DNA of 64,000 nt from Patiria pectinifera (GCA_029964075.1 CM057133.1:12920699-12984698); one strand, 5' to 3'; positions 25,401 to 37,426 are shown, counted from the first letter of the stretch. Made by a program: numbers and translations. Notes: generated by a model from the letters alone, not told the origin.

Positions 25401-28400
25401 AAGGGAGTGTTTTCAACGGAAACCCTTGCTTTGAATTGATATTAAGGAAAATGAAGATGCATTTCAAAATCCACAGTTTTCTAAAAAAGTGTGATATTTA
25501 CTGAGCTGAGATTTCGAATTTGTTTTTCAATAACGTGCTTTAGATGTAATGTCTTGTGTTCTCCTTTAATCTTCAAAGAAAAAAACTTCTTCTTTTTTGC
25601 AAATGCTGTCGATTACCTTTAACAATTCAATTTTTCATCACCACTTATCACTTCTGTTGGAACCTGCAATTTCTTTGTGCGTTATAGTGGAAACTGTTTT
25701 TTGTTGGCTCAATGTTTTTTTCAATGAGGAAATCTCCATTCTCGGAGCGTCTGTCTAACACGCTTTAAAGCTGCAGTCTAAGTCGATATTGTATTGAAGT
25801 ATTCAGGCCAAATGCGCGTGTTCCAATTTAAGTGGATGGAGAGCGCTAGCGAAAAAGGCCACAGAGTTCAGTTCATCTTGATATGAGCAACATAATGAAA
25901 TTTACAATCGAGATGATACGACCAGCTCTGAGCAGCGGGGATACTTTTAGAACTGGAACTATTTCGGATCTCGGGTAATTGGTAAATAAGTGGAACCTGA
26001 TACGATTGATTCTATTTTGCCTATCTCTCATCTTAGCTTGGGCCAGTTTTTTGTTCAGAGTCGGTCTGTTTAAAAAAAAAATGAAGTCAGCCCAAGCTGA
26101 ATTTTTTTGTTATTCTTGACACGTTGTCATAGTAACTGAAATGTCAGAGCAGCGTCACCCTCTCAAGTTGCAATTTTTTTGTAAGCACCCTCTTGATTTG
26201 ACTCCTTGGTTTGAGCTTGCAAGACGACTGCCCTTGCGTCCCACGGGACAGGTGGATGACCGCGGACTTTGCCTTCCAATTTCGCCACCTGAATCCTTCC
26301 AAGGTACTTAATCCTTCGAAAAATTCACCAGTTTTATTGCGATCAAGGAAAGGATTTTTAGGAAGTGAGTGTCGAGTCAGAAATCAATTAATAACTTGTA
26401 AACAATAACAAGTTCGATAGAGGGCGCTGTTTGAGTCAAGCGCTACCTGAAGATGACAAAGAAGTTCGGAAATAGTTCCCATGAAAGGAACGTTTGCTTT
26501 TAAAAAAACAAAAAACAAAAAAAAACACAGCATCAACATCAACAACAACCACCACAATAGGAAAAAAAGGTGAGTTATGAGCAAAATCAATTACAGGAAT
26601 ATCTGCATCACTGAGTGGCCTTACTGGGGTACAACGTACAAGGGAGCACTTTTGAAGGAAAAACTCAATTGCTTTTTAACAATAAAAAAGCTCACTTTTG
26701 CCTTACCCGAATTCTGAAGGGGGCGGGACGCTGGGGGAACAGACATCGAGCGGGGGGGGGGGCAACTTGGGTGCTACGGTGGCATTGTGGCAAGTTCAAC
26801 ATTCTTCCTCTTCACCAACCGTGAGAATAGCAATTAGTCTCATCCTTCCCAAGTTTTTATTCCTCATTTTACTTGTTTTACTTGGAGGCGTCATAATACG
26901 CCAGTTTGGTATCTGGAAGAAGTAGTTTAAACCCGCGAGCGTCATGCGAGCGTCATGCGACCGTCTCCTTGCGCCCTCATGCGCCTTCTTCGACGAGCGT
27001 TTGATTATCCCGAATGACCCGTGACCCGTATCATTGTGCGCATGCGCAGTTGAAATACCGAACATGCTAGTATCATCAAAAGACGATCTTTTTGCAAAAT
27101 TGCGACATTAAAAAGACAGAAACGCAAAGCAATGTGGGTACAGCTTACCGTAAAAGTGTTGATCCTGAACCCGGGTCACTATTCAACGAACAATCTTCAC
27201 GATGAAAACTGAGGTCACCAGTGTCCTTGGATTTACGGCTAGAGTACAAGTAAACGCAAGGCAACGACTCGTGCTCGTCGCCAAACACAGTCTAATAAAT
27301 GGCGCCCACTACGTTGGGAGGAAGAAAGCAGACCCAAGAGACAGCTCCAAACTGCAGAGGCTACCCATGGCCATTTCTTATTAGAGGAAAATACGCTTTT
27401 CTGGAGGTAGAAAAAAAAGCTAACGCCGTACAAGAGATGTACTCCTTGCCCTTTTATGTAAAATAAGTTATTCACATCAATATTATGATCGACGTATTGT
27501 GTACATTTAAACCATTAATTATAACGTTGCGATAAATTATTTCTATGAACAAGCTGCAGAAAACAAATTCAAGAAAACAAATCAATCATCATCAATAATT
27601 GTGATTTACATTTCAGTTTTTAGACAGTAGATTTTCTACTCTGTTAACTTTGCTTAATACGTACTGTCATGGGAAGCCGTGTACATAAACAAGAGTCTTT
27701 AAAAAAAAACATGCAACAACGTTAACTTCGAGATAATTTTGAGCAAAAATATAAAAAAAAAAAAAACAGTTTTGATTGCCGCTGGTGGATATTCATTTTT
27801 TTTAAATGTTCATAAACGAAACACCTTACTGCTAGTGATTCCGGCTACTTTGAAACCCTGCTTAAATGCACCCTGATGACCAGGTGTATATTGCTTCGTC
27901 AGAGTGAGCCCTTGCATTACAGCTTAGAGAATTTCATCAAAGTGCAATTTGTCAGGGTTATTTATCTTCGTGGCTTTTGCTTCAGCGCATTTCCTAAACT
28001 GTCGTGACGCATATATGGGAGAAAATGTTTGAACGGTTAAAAAGGAAATACACTGCGTGTATGACTTTGTGTTCAACCTTGGCGGTTTTTTTTTTATCGA
28101 AGTAAATGGATTTTCACCAATTTAATGCCTCTCCCGTTGCGACCAAGATGCTCTACTATTTTTTGCTGCATCATTTGCTAGGTCTCTTGCCAATTTTTGT
28201 TTTCATCTGGGAACGCCGGACGTGCGAAATCCTCACCTTGATATAATAACAACATTTGCGGGTCAGCCCGTGTACCGTGAAGTCAGCACGGGTGGGTATC
28301 ACTTGCGCAAATTGGGTGAGGATATATCGACATTCACGCGGGATTTGTTGACGCCAAGACCGCGGCAGACGACATGCACCAAAATCGTGATAGCTGAAAC

Positions 28401-29640
28401 CGGATCGCGGTTAAAGATTCCTGCCGATGCTCGGTTGCCATGGGGATCGAGATAGAAACTGTACTTTTTGGACCAGCCATCCGATGTTGTCTCGGGCTCC
28501 CCAGTGGGCCTTCTTAGAGTAATAAATCGCCTGCCAGGTATACCTATCGGATCATGTGTGTTAGAGTTTGCAGTCGAAGCAGCTGGTGAAGTCAACAACT
28601 TTCTTATTTGACACGAGAAGTGAGATGAATCGATCCCCTCGTCCCGGCCCACTGCATGCATGGAACCAGAATTTTCTTTTTTGGCGGGAACGATTTTTTT
28701 TGGTATCACATTCGAGGTATATGGTACATTTATTCGAGCAGAAATGTAGTCTGGTTTCCGGTCTCAGTTATATTGATTACAATGATGTACATCACGAGGC
28801 TAGACGCGGCAGAATCCACGTCTGGCTCTCTAGTGATCTGCAGTGCTCAATGACCCCTCATTAGGTTTACATTCCGCTCAATCGTGACGCATTAGTTTTT
28901 GATGACTTTTTCCATATAAAATTATACAATTATACAATTATACATCTCATTTACTTAAAGGGTTTCCCACTCTCCTCCAAGGTTAAGGTTGTGAGCCTTT
29001 ATTAAGATCACAGTATCACATAGTGAAAGTCACTTTAAACGAGCATTGTACGAACTTTTTTCCCGAATGTCAAAAGCCACAAACAAAACAAATGAATATT
29101 GCTTATTGTTTGGTATTAACGAACATGGTACTCATCTTAAATGAACAGTTGACGAATCGGAAATCATATTTCCCCCGCAGCTTTCAAAATTGATTTTTGG
29201 TCTCAAATCACAGCAAATTAATGCTCTGGTCTTCGGCTACGTAAACACTGAGCCGCATCGCCCGCAGCCAAACTCATCAACGCTCAGATTTCATCGATCA
29301 CAACATGAATTCGCAATTAACCATTGCACTTCCGCAAAGCTGCCCCACGGTGAGGCAACAAAAGGTAATTTACCGTGTAAATACCTCGCAGTCACACCGG
29401 GAAAACGCGAGGACAGACGACGGCCGGGCGAGTCTCCTTGCATGGTGCATGGCTGGCACAAGTCGATGAAGCCATTGCGAGGCGCGGTCATTGAACCCCT
29501 ACAACGCCGAAATGTTTTTTTTTCTGTTTTGGTCAGAGATTGCGTCAAAATTAATCTGCTCGAACGTACCTTCGCGGTTCTTGGTTATCTTCCGCCTGAA
29601 GCGAATTCATGCATTTGGTAGCGCGAGGTGGTCGCTAGAT
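22500..29640. other. intergenic, little recognised
   Basis: No gene found. A small inverted repeat GGGGTCAG/CTGACCCC lies near 23844-23876. The frame at 29190-29621 (143 codons, plus) is the longest but shows no recognisable family. Confidence 0.5.
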
Positions 29641-29957
29641 AGTGCGCCCTCAATGTACTACGTTTAATACAGATTATGGTATAGACCCATAGACCTTTAT
29701 CGTGCTGCCACCATTTTAGTCATGTTCCCAGTACCCAATAGTACTACTGAATGATAATTGTTGTTGTGTGTGCAAAAAGGAACCAGACTATTTTCCTTCC
29801 AGCCTCGCTTTGGTAACGTTGATTTGAAGGGGAAAATCAAGATGGCTGCAACATGACAATGGTCTATTCGCCCTGCCCACCCAGCGCCAGTGGCCCAGTG
29901 CGGGGGGACGAGCGAACGTGTAATACAGATTATGGTATTGTCCCCTGAGGGCGCACT
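29641..29957. mobile_element. MITE-like element with 12-bp inverted ends
   Basis: AGTGCGCCCTCA at 29641 pairs exactly with TGAGGGCGCACT at 29946. Just inside each end lies TAATACAGATTATGGTAT in direct, not inverted, orientation (about 29666 and 29922). No clear target duplication. Family unknown. Confidence 0.6.
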
Positions 29958-30364
29958 TTCGTTTTGCTGTAGATTGGTTCCCGATCCACAGACTTAGACT
30001 GTCCGAAACGGGCTTCCAGGGCTACTGTTACGTCTATTGTCAGCGCGTCCCCGCGTATTTTCAACGGGTGCAGACCTATAGACCTAGCTCTAGACCGTTG
30101 ATTCGGATGCAGCCTTGCATCCCTTCATTTTTCGTCTGACTTCCCCAACAACACAATAATAGAAGGATATACATGTACAATATTTCTTTTACGGCAATTG
30201 TCCATATTTAACATTGTTTCGATAAATATTACTGTCAGTTGCACATTTTGTTTTAAATTACTGTTAAAATCGTGTTTTGTTGTTTTAATTAAATACTGAA
30301 AAATGAGCATAAGCCTAACATGTTAAATATACTAAAACACCAACGCTCAAGTATGCGGAGCCAA

Positions 30365-31313
30365 GTCTTTGCTCGTACCCGGCCCACCGCCCTGCAAACA
30401 GGGCGCTGGGGAGCAGTGGCGTCGCCAAGGGGGGGCCAGGGGGGGGGGCACGTGCCCCCTGGAAAACCTAGTGCCCCCCGAGTGCCCCCCCCCCCCCCAT
30501 CTGAGATTTGGGTTGGTAAAAAAAATATTACCACAAAAATAGCAATTTCTGGAGATATCTTCAGATCGAATTTAGCATCAAATGTGGCACCATTTTGCAT
30601 CTGGCCCATCCTCCGTATGCGAAAATTTTCCAAAGGGGAGGCGGCACCCCCTCCCCTTAGACCCCTCCCCCAGGACGGCGATCCGTATCCACCTAAGTGC
30701 CCCCCACCACATCAAATGCTGGTGCCCCCCTGTGCCCCCAGACTGAAAAGTCTGGTGACGCCACTGCTGGGGAGGGCTGATGAGCTTCACAAAATCTTGT
30801 GAAGGAAGTGCGGATGGCATTCTGGGTAACTTATCGTGACCTATGTATAAAGACATATAGCTGCAGCTGTTTAAGACTGCAGTTAGCGAATGCACGCAAA
30901 ATGCTATCGGAAAACTTTCTCGTAGAAATGCATACATTCCATACTGGATGTGATTTCTTTTTCATTGCGAGGACCATGACTTTGTGGACAAATTTGAGCG
31001 TCGCATAATATGCAATTTGACCCGTCGTGAATTCGAAACGGAGCCTGAATAAGTGACGGGAATTAAAAAATTACAAAGCCGATAAGTTTTACAGATTTTC
31101 CTACATTATTACACTTTTGAACGAAAAATAATGATTTATGAATGGAATAAAAGAGTAGTGACTCGGTCTTAACGGCCGTTTAAAACATTGCAGGCTCGTG
31201 GCCGTGATGACTTGCAGGTCACAGGTCACGCAAAATCTATCCAATCAGAGCTTAAATTCATCAACCCTTCCCAGCGTCCTGTTTGCAGGGCGGGGGCACG
31301 AGCAAAAGCTAAG
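30365..31313. mobile_element. composite element with ~50-bp inverted ends, interrupted by a hAT MITE
   Basis: The left end carries TTTGCTCGTACCC, CGCCCTGCAAACAGGGCGCT, and GGGCTGATGA after the insertion. Reversing 31265-31313 gives TTTTGCTCGTGCCC, CGCCCTGCAAACAGGACGCT, GGGAAGGGTTGATGA. The interior (30775-31260) has no recognised gene. The outer limits are uncertain. Confidence 0.6.
30414..30766. mobile_element. hAT-like MITE with 8-bp target duplication
   Basis: A 353-bp non-autonomous element. Ends are CAGTGGCGTCGCCA and, reversed, CAGTGGCGTCACCA. It is flanked on both sides by CTGGGGAG (30406-30413 and 30767-30774). The 8-bp duplication and CAG start are typical of hAT elements. The interior is rich in C and G runs. 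It sits inside the left inverted end of the 30365-31313 element and is therefore younger than it. Confidence 0.85.
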
Positions 31314-31569
31314 TCAAGTTTTGCGATTTCTTGGTGTAGATAAAAAAAAGAATTATGCAGAGTGACGTCATCACCATGGTGCCACTGAACATGAGAAAAG
31401 CTGCTTTGAAGTTACAACCTCCCTCAAACAGAAGGCCTGCAGAAAATGAAACGAAAAAGTTAGAACAATTTTTAAATATCATAGACCTAAAATAATAAGA
31501 ATGTCTGGGGCCGATGAAAGATCAGCTCTATTGTCAATTTGCTGATTACCATGAATTAAATTGGCACAA

Positions 31570-31757
31570 AGCGCCCTCTCTCGACAACAACAAAATATGA
31601 TTATGTGATCTTATTTGGCTGCTTACATTCACTTATAAAAACGTACCATCAAATTAACGTTTGACTTATTCCCCACCCCAAAAAGGGGGGATTCTACAAA
31701 GACAACTTGACAAAACTGATACACAAATTTAAAAAACCCAAATTATAAGAGGGCGCT
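31570..31757. mobile_element. short inverted-repeat element in the transporter 3' region
   Basis: AGCGCCCTCT and AGAGGGCGCT, 10-bp perfect inverted ends 188 bp apart, with an AT-rich interior. It lies just past the transporter stop codon, so may be transcribed as UTR. The GGGCGCT motif recurs elsewhere in the window (15590, 26420, 46408), so the family is probably common here. Confidence 0.45.
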
Positions 31758-31834
31758 CCAACTGCACGGCCAATTCTTGGCCATGGACTGTGGCTATTCA
31801 TGATGTATATATAAAAAAAAATATTAAAAAAACG

Positions 31835-32757
31835 TCACAAAAATGACTCTTGGGGCAGGGACAGGTTAGAAAGCCCAAAGGAAATGACATGTAGGCCTAG
31901 GGGGCAGGTCAACCAACCTGTTACGAGCCCAGCAACTGGGTAGGACAGACCCGAGATGAAATTCTGCCAGCTGTAGAGGAAGACGACGTGGTCATCTGTA
32001 GTCAGGTACCGGGTCATAATCAGGGGGACTAGGAACAGACTCTCCACGCTGGCGCCAATCACCGCCGTGACGGCGATCTGGCCCACGAAGGAGGAGATTA
32101 GAGGATCCAGAGCGTAGCAGACGATAGCTAGACTTGTCCCAATCCCCATCACGATCCAGACGGAGAGGACTCGGTAGTGCATGACCACGGCCGTTAGTGA
32201 CAACCCGAGGAAATTCCCCACGCCCCAGGCCGTGGTAGTAAAGGAGGCCTGGTACTCGTCTAACCCCAACGACAGCGCGTTGGGAACCATGTAGATGACG
32301 ATCCCAGCGAAGCCGAACTCACTGAACAGCTTGATGGCGGTCAAGAACAAGAATCTGACGTCCTTGAAGACATCTAGACCCATGGCTGAGATGAACTGAC
32401 TGCAGCAGACAGCATCGTCTTCACTACCATCCAAGCACCCTCTGTCGAAGTCGTCAACGCCGGAGGACGGGACGCCAGACGTGACCTTCTGATAGCGGAA
32501 TCCTCCACCGCCAGATCGCACCACCGGCCGGCCTACCAGGAAGCCACAGGCGGTCAGATGGAAATTGAAGGCGCCTAGGATCATCGTAGCACCTCGCCAA
32601 CCGTACCAGTCCATCAGGAGCTGAGTTACCGGTCCGTAGACCATCATGCCGACGGGCGCTCCGGACTTGGCGACGAAGCTTGCCAGGGCGTATCGCTCAT
32701 GGAAGTACAAAGCCATCTGAGAGAAGGTAGTCTCCTTGACGCATGCGGCCCCGGCGC
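31835..32757 (-). CDS. transporter exon 3: TM5 to TM11 and putative C-terminus
   Basis: A 923-nt exon with acceptor tgccaacag. Hydrophobic segments follow in SLC16 order: TM5, TM6 (ATMILGAFNFHLTACGFLV), an approximately 60-residue cytosolic loop, TM7 (FSEFGFAGIVIYMVP), TM8 (FTTTAWGVGNFLGL), TM9, TM10 and TM11 (YSWQNFISGLSYPVAGLVTG). After that, family members continue into TM12. Here the frame gives WLTCPLGLHVISFGLSNLSL and stops. Possible donors near gtaacagg or gttggt would instead lead to a further exon not found. Confidence 0.85.
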
Positions 32758-35700
32758 CTGTTGGCAGGAAAACAAGTCAAAGGGCGGTTTCAAAACTTGT
32801 ATAGTCGACATTCCTGATCATCGATAACTTTACCGGCCACGGGCCCTGAATGATTTACCGATACAGCCGTAGGAGAAGATGTTGCGTTGTCTCCTTTAAT
32901 TTGTCGTGACCCCATCCGCAACACCGACGCCGCGCACCTGAGACTTCCCACCGACAAACTTACACGTGTGTTTTATTATACTCATGGGGACCTGATCTTT
33001 TCCTTCTTTTGTTCCCTTTTGTTTGTACATGTACTTTAACTTTTTCTCGACAGCTCCCATGAGGTTTGTACACGAAATCTCACGAGGGGGGCCTGGGGCA
33101 GTCTGAGATATTAGACGGCCACATCGACTATCATGAAGGGCTATGCTGGCACTCTGATAAATCGAATATTTTTCTGATTTGGTTTGCATATTTCAGTGGT
33201 TTAGCGTCAGTTGTCGAACCGTATTCTATGCGTTGTCAACTTTTATTGTCCCCCGTTCCCTACATGTACTACCCCCCCCCCCCCCAGCCCGTTGTCGTAC
33301 GCAGAGAGTGTAATTTCTAGATGGGGGTATCACTATCGATACATGCGGACTGTCTGTGACCTCGGCCAAGCCTAGGATGGGACGGGGGGGGGGCAGTAAC
33401 CGACAGGTGGATTACCTGCAACAACCGCCATGGCCACCGTCAATTGGAGCAGACCTCCACTGAAGGACGCGAACACAAAGCCTGCCCAGCTGAGCAATCC
33501 ACCCACGACCACCACCGGCCGCACGCCGACACGGTCCGAAATGGCGACTGGAACAGGAGCTGCAACGGGACAGATGTAGAAAATTACAAGACGCGGTTTA
33601 GCCCATTCATTGGCATTACGGGGTGTTCCTATTAAATAGCACTGCCCGGCTCACAAGTGACACTGAGTCAGTCAGTCAGTCAGTCGGTGAGATCGAAGCA
33701 AAGAGGGTTGGTACCTATACCCTGTATAGACCTTTCTGCGCTTGGTTGGCAAACTGCATTTTTGCCAACCACGGCCTGCAAAACCATGGATGGTCCAACA
33801 CTGCAAAAATGAAGAAGAGTTATTACAGATCACCAAAATATTATTTGATACTTGAAAATACAACATTTTCAACAAAGCTACAAAATAATTCCCACATATG
33901 CCTTTTTACTATGTGTTGATGGCGTTATGAGGACTTTTTTGGAAAAATATGTTGCCAACCACGGCTTCAATTTATGCGCTTACGGCAGCCCAAAATGGCG
34001 CCAATGTTTACAAACAAAAGAAAGGCCTGTAAAAACAAAGATCGATTTGTTCGTTTAAATGTGGCGATTTTTTGGGGGGGGGGGCATTATCTAATAGACA
34101 AAGTGTTCGTGAGGTTTAAAATTGTTTTCGAAGAAAAAGACCAAGTTTAAAGTTGTTTGTTAAATGAAACAGTTTCGAGGGTGGATGTTTAAACATGATG
34201 AGATTACTGCACTCTGTCGTTGAGCCAAAGTTGTATATAAAGAAAAAAGAATCGTACTGCGGAGTCGTTTCTAGTAAGAATAGAAATTCAGAAACAACAA
34301 ACAATCTGACAAAGAGGATAGCCGATAAAAGTGCAGGACGTAGCAAAGGAGCAGAGGTTCAAACTCCTCGCATACCCACAAATGGGAATTTAAAAAAAAA
34401 GGGAAAAAACAAGAAAATGGAGGGGGGAACAAGGGGAAAAAGAGACTTTTAGCTTCTTTAAAGTAATTCATGTTGTATAGGGCCTACAACATTTGCTTTT
34501 TTGCTGTTATTTTCAGAAATGGATGGATGTGGGAGTTAGTCTTTTATAGCAAATACATGTATTGTTACACTGACCTGTTTAAGGTTTTGTGTTCATAAAA
34601 ATTCTGGAAAAACCAAGAACAAAAAACTGTTCTTGTAGTTTGGTTCCCTGAACCTATTTCAAACGAAACAGGGCAAGTTATATAGCCGTCGGTGAATTGT
34701 CAGGTTGGGGAACCAGATTAGCTGCATGGCTTGAACCAGTCCACGGATGTGTAACCGATAGCAAACAAAATGCGGACTAACTAAATTTGGTAAATTGGGG
34801 ACAGGATTTAAAAAACGTCAGTTTTTCTTCCAACGACTGTCGGCCGACCGCCGTTGGAAATTGATACAAAACTCCATTTTGATACAAAATGACAGCACAC
34901 CAGGTGCCCCAATTTCACAGGATGCTTGAAACTATTATTCACATACAGTCCTTCACCCTGTGAGTTTTTTTTTTGTATAATCTTTTGTTACAGTCATCGC
35001 ATTCATTGCTCCGTATATTTATCGCTTTCGGTATTGTAATGCAAAAGAACGTCAATGCAGAAAATTCGGGAACGGCTTTCAAGAACGAAAAACGAAAAAG
35101 AAATATTGCGATGTGGGTACGTAGGCGTAGCCCCAGGCCCAAATTCCTGACGCCACTGTTAGATTATTTTTTTCTGACAGAGCCTCAGTATCTACTTAAC
35201 AGAGACTGTATTGTTAATAATAATAATAACATTCATAACGCGCCTTTTTCAAAGGTTAACAAAGCGCAACCAAGGACACTTCTGACAGTAGGAATAAAAC
35301 GATAACGATAAAAAAAAGAACATGTTATTAAGTTTAAAGTAAGGATTAAAAGGGAATTTACATTTGCTTTTGCTGCAATTTTCAGTAGTAAATGGAATTG
35401 GGGGATTAGAATGTTACAGCAAGTATTGTTAAACTGACTTGTTTCACGTTGTAGGCTTGAAGATGCTGGGAAAAAAATCATGTTCTTGTAGTCTGGTTCC
35501 AGTGATCCCACTTAAGATGAAACGGAGCAGTTTGTTGACTTTCGAATTGAAACTTGAAGAAAAATAATGAAACGGGGAACGCATCTTTGAGGCACTCAGT
35601 TGCAATTATGATGGCATGTTACGTCATGTTGCTTAATAGGAAATCTAACGTGGGCTTTGACTTTTCAATTTTGACATTTTAGCACTTGTGGTAAAAACAA

Positions 35701-37058
35701 TATGTACATAATAAAGAATGGTAATTTAAGTGCAGATACGTGTAGTTTGAAGCATAACGTGGCCTACATGTTTCAAAGATTACAATAGATATGATAAATG
35801 TGCGATATATTGAAATACCTTTATTGTTATTCACATTAGTGATACAATAAGAACACATTAAGAAATTACATTTATTTATAAATAAAAACATCTACATTTT
35901 GTTCATTACCACACAGAAAACGTCAGACATGGACAAATTCAGCACACATACATGTACATACACCAATGTAGCAGTAGTAAAAAGGAAGAAGGGGGGACCT
36001 AGGACTCAGGCGTAGGAACAGGGGGGAAACCCTGAAAGGGCCTGGCAAGGTAAAGAGGGGAAATTCCTCCATCTGGAGGGGGACAAAGCTATAAAAATGG
36101 CAATGTGGGTGGAACATGTGTTAAAAGGGGGAAATTTAACATGCACAGAATACTTGCAATTAACACATAAAACCCTACCATCAGGAGAGAAAAAAAAGGA
36201 GAGCAAAATTGCACATTCAAAGGCCTTATTTGATGCTCAAGTTCTAGTCAAACTAGGGAACTTGTAGGCCTACAAAGGAAATGAATTTTGCACAAATCTT
36301 ACACTCGCAAAGGATGGCTACTAGGGCTATTATATTGGAGCGCCTAAAGGAGAGTGAAAATGGCCAATCGCACTCAAAATCCCTATGTTCCAAAAAAAAC
36401 CCCAATAACTGCATGTATAAGTAAAAGTAAAAAAACACCGAAAATCTGTCACAAATCATATCCACAAATAAAAAATGGACATGGACTGGAATTAACACTT
36501 AAAACCCTAACATCGGTGGAAAAGAGTTTCCTAAAAACAGTTAGCCCGATGGGCAATAAAAAAATTAAAAAAAATTTAAAAATTTAAAAAAAAATTATAC
36601 CCATGTATACACTTGGGTATAAATTATCTTTGTGTTAAATGAGCAATGAATAATACCTGTATCTTGGAATTCAAATTCAAGAAACACAACTTTAGCAGGC
36701 ATCGTTGCGTGGCTCTAAATACGGAAGAAGTCGAGGATTTGAGACATGTTTAAGGGGATAAAGTATGTTAAAAAAGGGCGACTATGGGGACAAAGAAGCG
36801 TAGTCATGCCTTGATTAGAGCACTGTTTCACTATTGGAAATATTAATACTTACACAGCGCAAACTGCATCCCGTAATACATTGCATCGATCAGTCCGACG
36901 GTCCACAGACGCGTTTCAAAGTCCTTACTTTTGTTAGTGAGGAGGACGCCCCCGGCCTTCAAGTTGCCGTAAAGGATGAACTGGGTCAGAAAGGCGGCAA
37001 ACACGACCGCCCAGCCCGCGCCCCCTTCCCGGTGGCTCCCTTTCCTCGATTCTTGCAT
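31835..37058 (-). CDS. SLC16/monocarboxylate-transporter-like gene, three exons
   Basis: A major-facilitator membrane protein, probably a plasma-membrane solute carrier. Exons are 37058-36854, 33559-33416 and 32757-31835. Both junctions keep frame (split codons TCT Ser69 and GGC Gly117), giving 423 residues to the TGA at 31835. Exon 1 has the SLC16 start motif EGGAGW (residues 11-16) and TM1-2. Exon 2 has DRVGVRPVVVVGGLL (TM3) and TM4. Exon 3 has YFHERYALASFVAKSGAPVG (TM4-5), WRGATMILGAF, a short central loop and TM7-TM11. Lys34 aligns with Lys38 of MCT1, while Asn298 and Leu302 replace its TM8 Asp302 and Arg306. No clear TM12 follows residue 395, so the last 25-30 residues may be read-through into an intron. 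Substrate cannot be assigned. Confidence 0.88.
33416..33559 (-). CDS. transporter exon 2: TM3 and TM4
   Basis: A 144-nt exon reading PVPVAISDRVGVRPVVVVGG, then LLSWAGFVFASFSGG, then LLQLTVAMAVVA. The D-R-x-G-x-R-P loop between TM2 and TM3 is an MFS/SLC16 hallmark. Acceptor cccgttgcag, donor gtaatc. Confidence 0.88.
33664..33686. repeat. (GTCA)n microsatellite
   Basis: GAGTCAGTCAGTCAGTCAGT tract. Similar GACT tracts are at 6810-6830 and 55905-55950. Confidence 0.8.
33728..34028. mobile_element. possible MITE in transporter intron
   Basis: AGACCTTTCT and, reversed, AGGCCTTTCT bound about 300 bp. Near the left end GGTTGGCAA and TTGCCAACC form a hairpin. TTGCCAACCACGGC then recurs near 33951. 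No target duplication seen. Confidence 0.4.
34488..34675 (+). repeat. direct repeat copy 1 (pair with 35360-35530)
   Basis: Shares ACATTTGCTTTT, TTTTCAG, TATTGTTA-ACTGAC-TGTTT and GTTCTTGTAGT-TGGTTCC, in order, with 35360-35530. Diverged, about 65-70% by eye. Lies in the first intron of the transporter. Confidence 0.6.
35360..35530 (+). repeat. direct repeat copy 2
   Basis: Second copy in the same orientation, 0.87 kb from the first. Between the copies lie a hAT-type end (CTGACGCCACTG at 35148-35159) and an AATAATAATAACATTC tract typical of short marine-invertebrate repeats. Confidence 0.6.
36158..36516. repeat. short direct repeat pair
   Basis: AATTAACACATAAAACCCTA near 36160 and AATTAACACTTAAAACCCTA near 36491, both followed by [AC]CATC. 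About 330 bp apart in the transporter's first intron. Confidence 0.45.
36854..37058 (-). CDS. transporter exon 1: start, TM1 and TM2
   Basis: The ATG at 37058 has A at -3 (aaggATG) and begins MQESRKGSHREGGAGWAVVF. A basic N-tail leads to the SLC16 [DE]GG-x-[GA]-W motif, TM1 with Lys34, and TM2 (RLWTVGLIDAMYYGMQFAL). Donor gtaagt, exact consensus. Confidence 0.88.
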
Positions 37059-37419
37059 CCTTGTCAGCGATCGAGTCGAGGCAGTGCGGGGTTGAAGTGA
37101 AGCAACTTCAAGTTTTGTGAGTCGTCGAACCCCGCGTTGTAGTGTTCACTTATTCGGACCAGTGTGGTTTCACGAAAGTTACGAACTGGACGTGTTGCTG
37201 TCAAAACAGCCTGTGTTTTTTTAACACATCGAATCTGATGTTTGAATCACTGAATACGCTGCTGATTCCACCAGTAGTGCGTGATACCAGCGTAAACTTG
37301 AGGTCGTTTAACTCACAGAATAAAGGGTTGCCCGTATACCATCGGCGTTGATAGTCAAACTAAAAGCAACAGGTTTTCATTGTGTTGGAGCCGGTCATTC
37401 CTAGGCATAGCAAGGTCAT

Positions 37420-37426
37420 TTATATA
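37420..37426 (-). promoter_or_regulatory. TATA-like box upstream of the transporter gene
   Basis: TATATAA on the minus strand directly follows a CCGCCC GC box, about 360 bp before the ATG at 37058. Spacing would suit a start site near 37390 with an unspliced 5' UTR of about 330 nt. Single-motif evidence only. Confidence 0.35.

Noticed and set aside
29190-29621. 143-codon plus-strand frame
   Set aside because: Longest frame outside the two genes, but no domain pattern, and overlapped by another open frame on the minus strand.
34340-34375. tRNA-like B box (AGGTTCAAACTCCT)
   Set aside because: No A box at suitable distance and no SINE body, so probably chance.
35123-35159. Complete tiny hAT element
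   Set aside because: Only one end (CTGACGCCACTG reversed) is convincing. The opposite end GTAGGCGTAGCC is too degraded and no target duplication is seen.
34488-35530. Repeats at the ends of a retrovirus-like element
   Set aside because: The copies are short and diverged, with no primer-binding site, polypurine tract or coding interior recognised.
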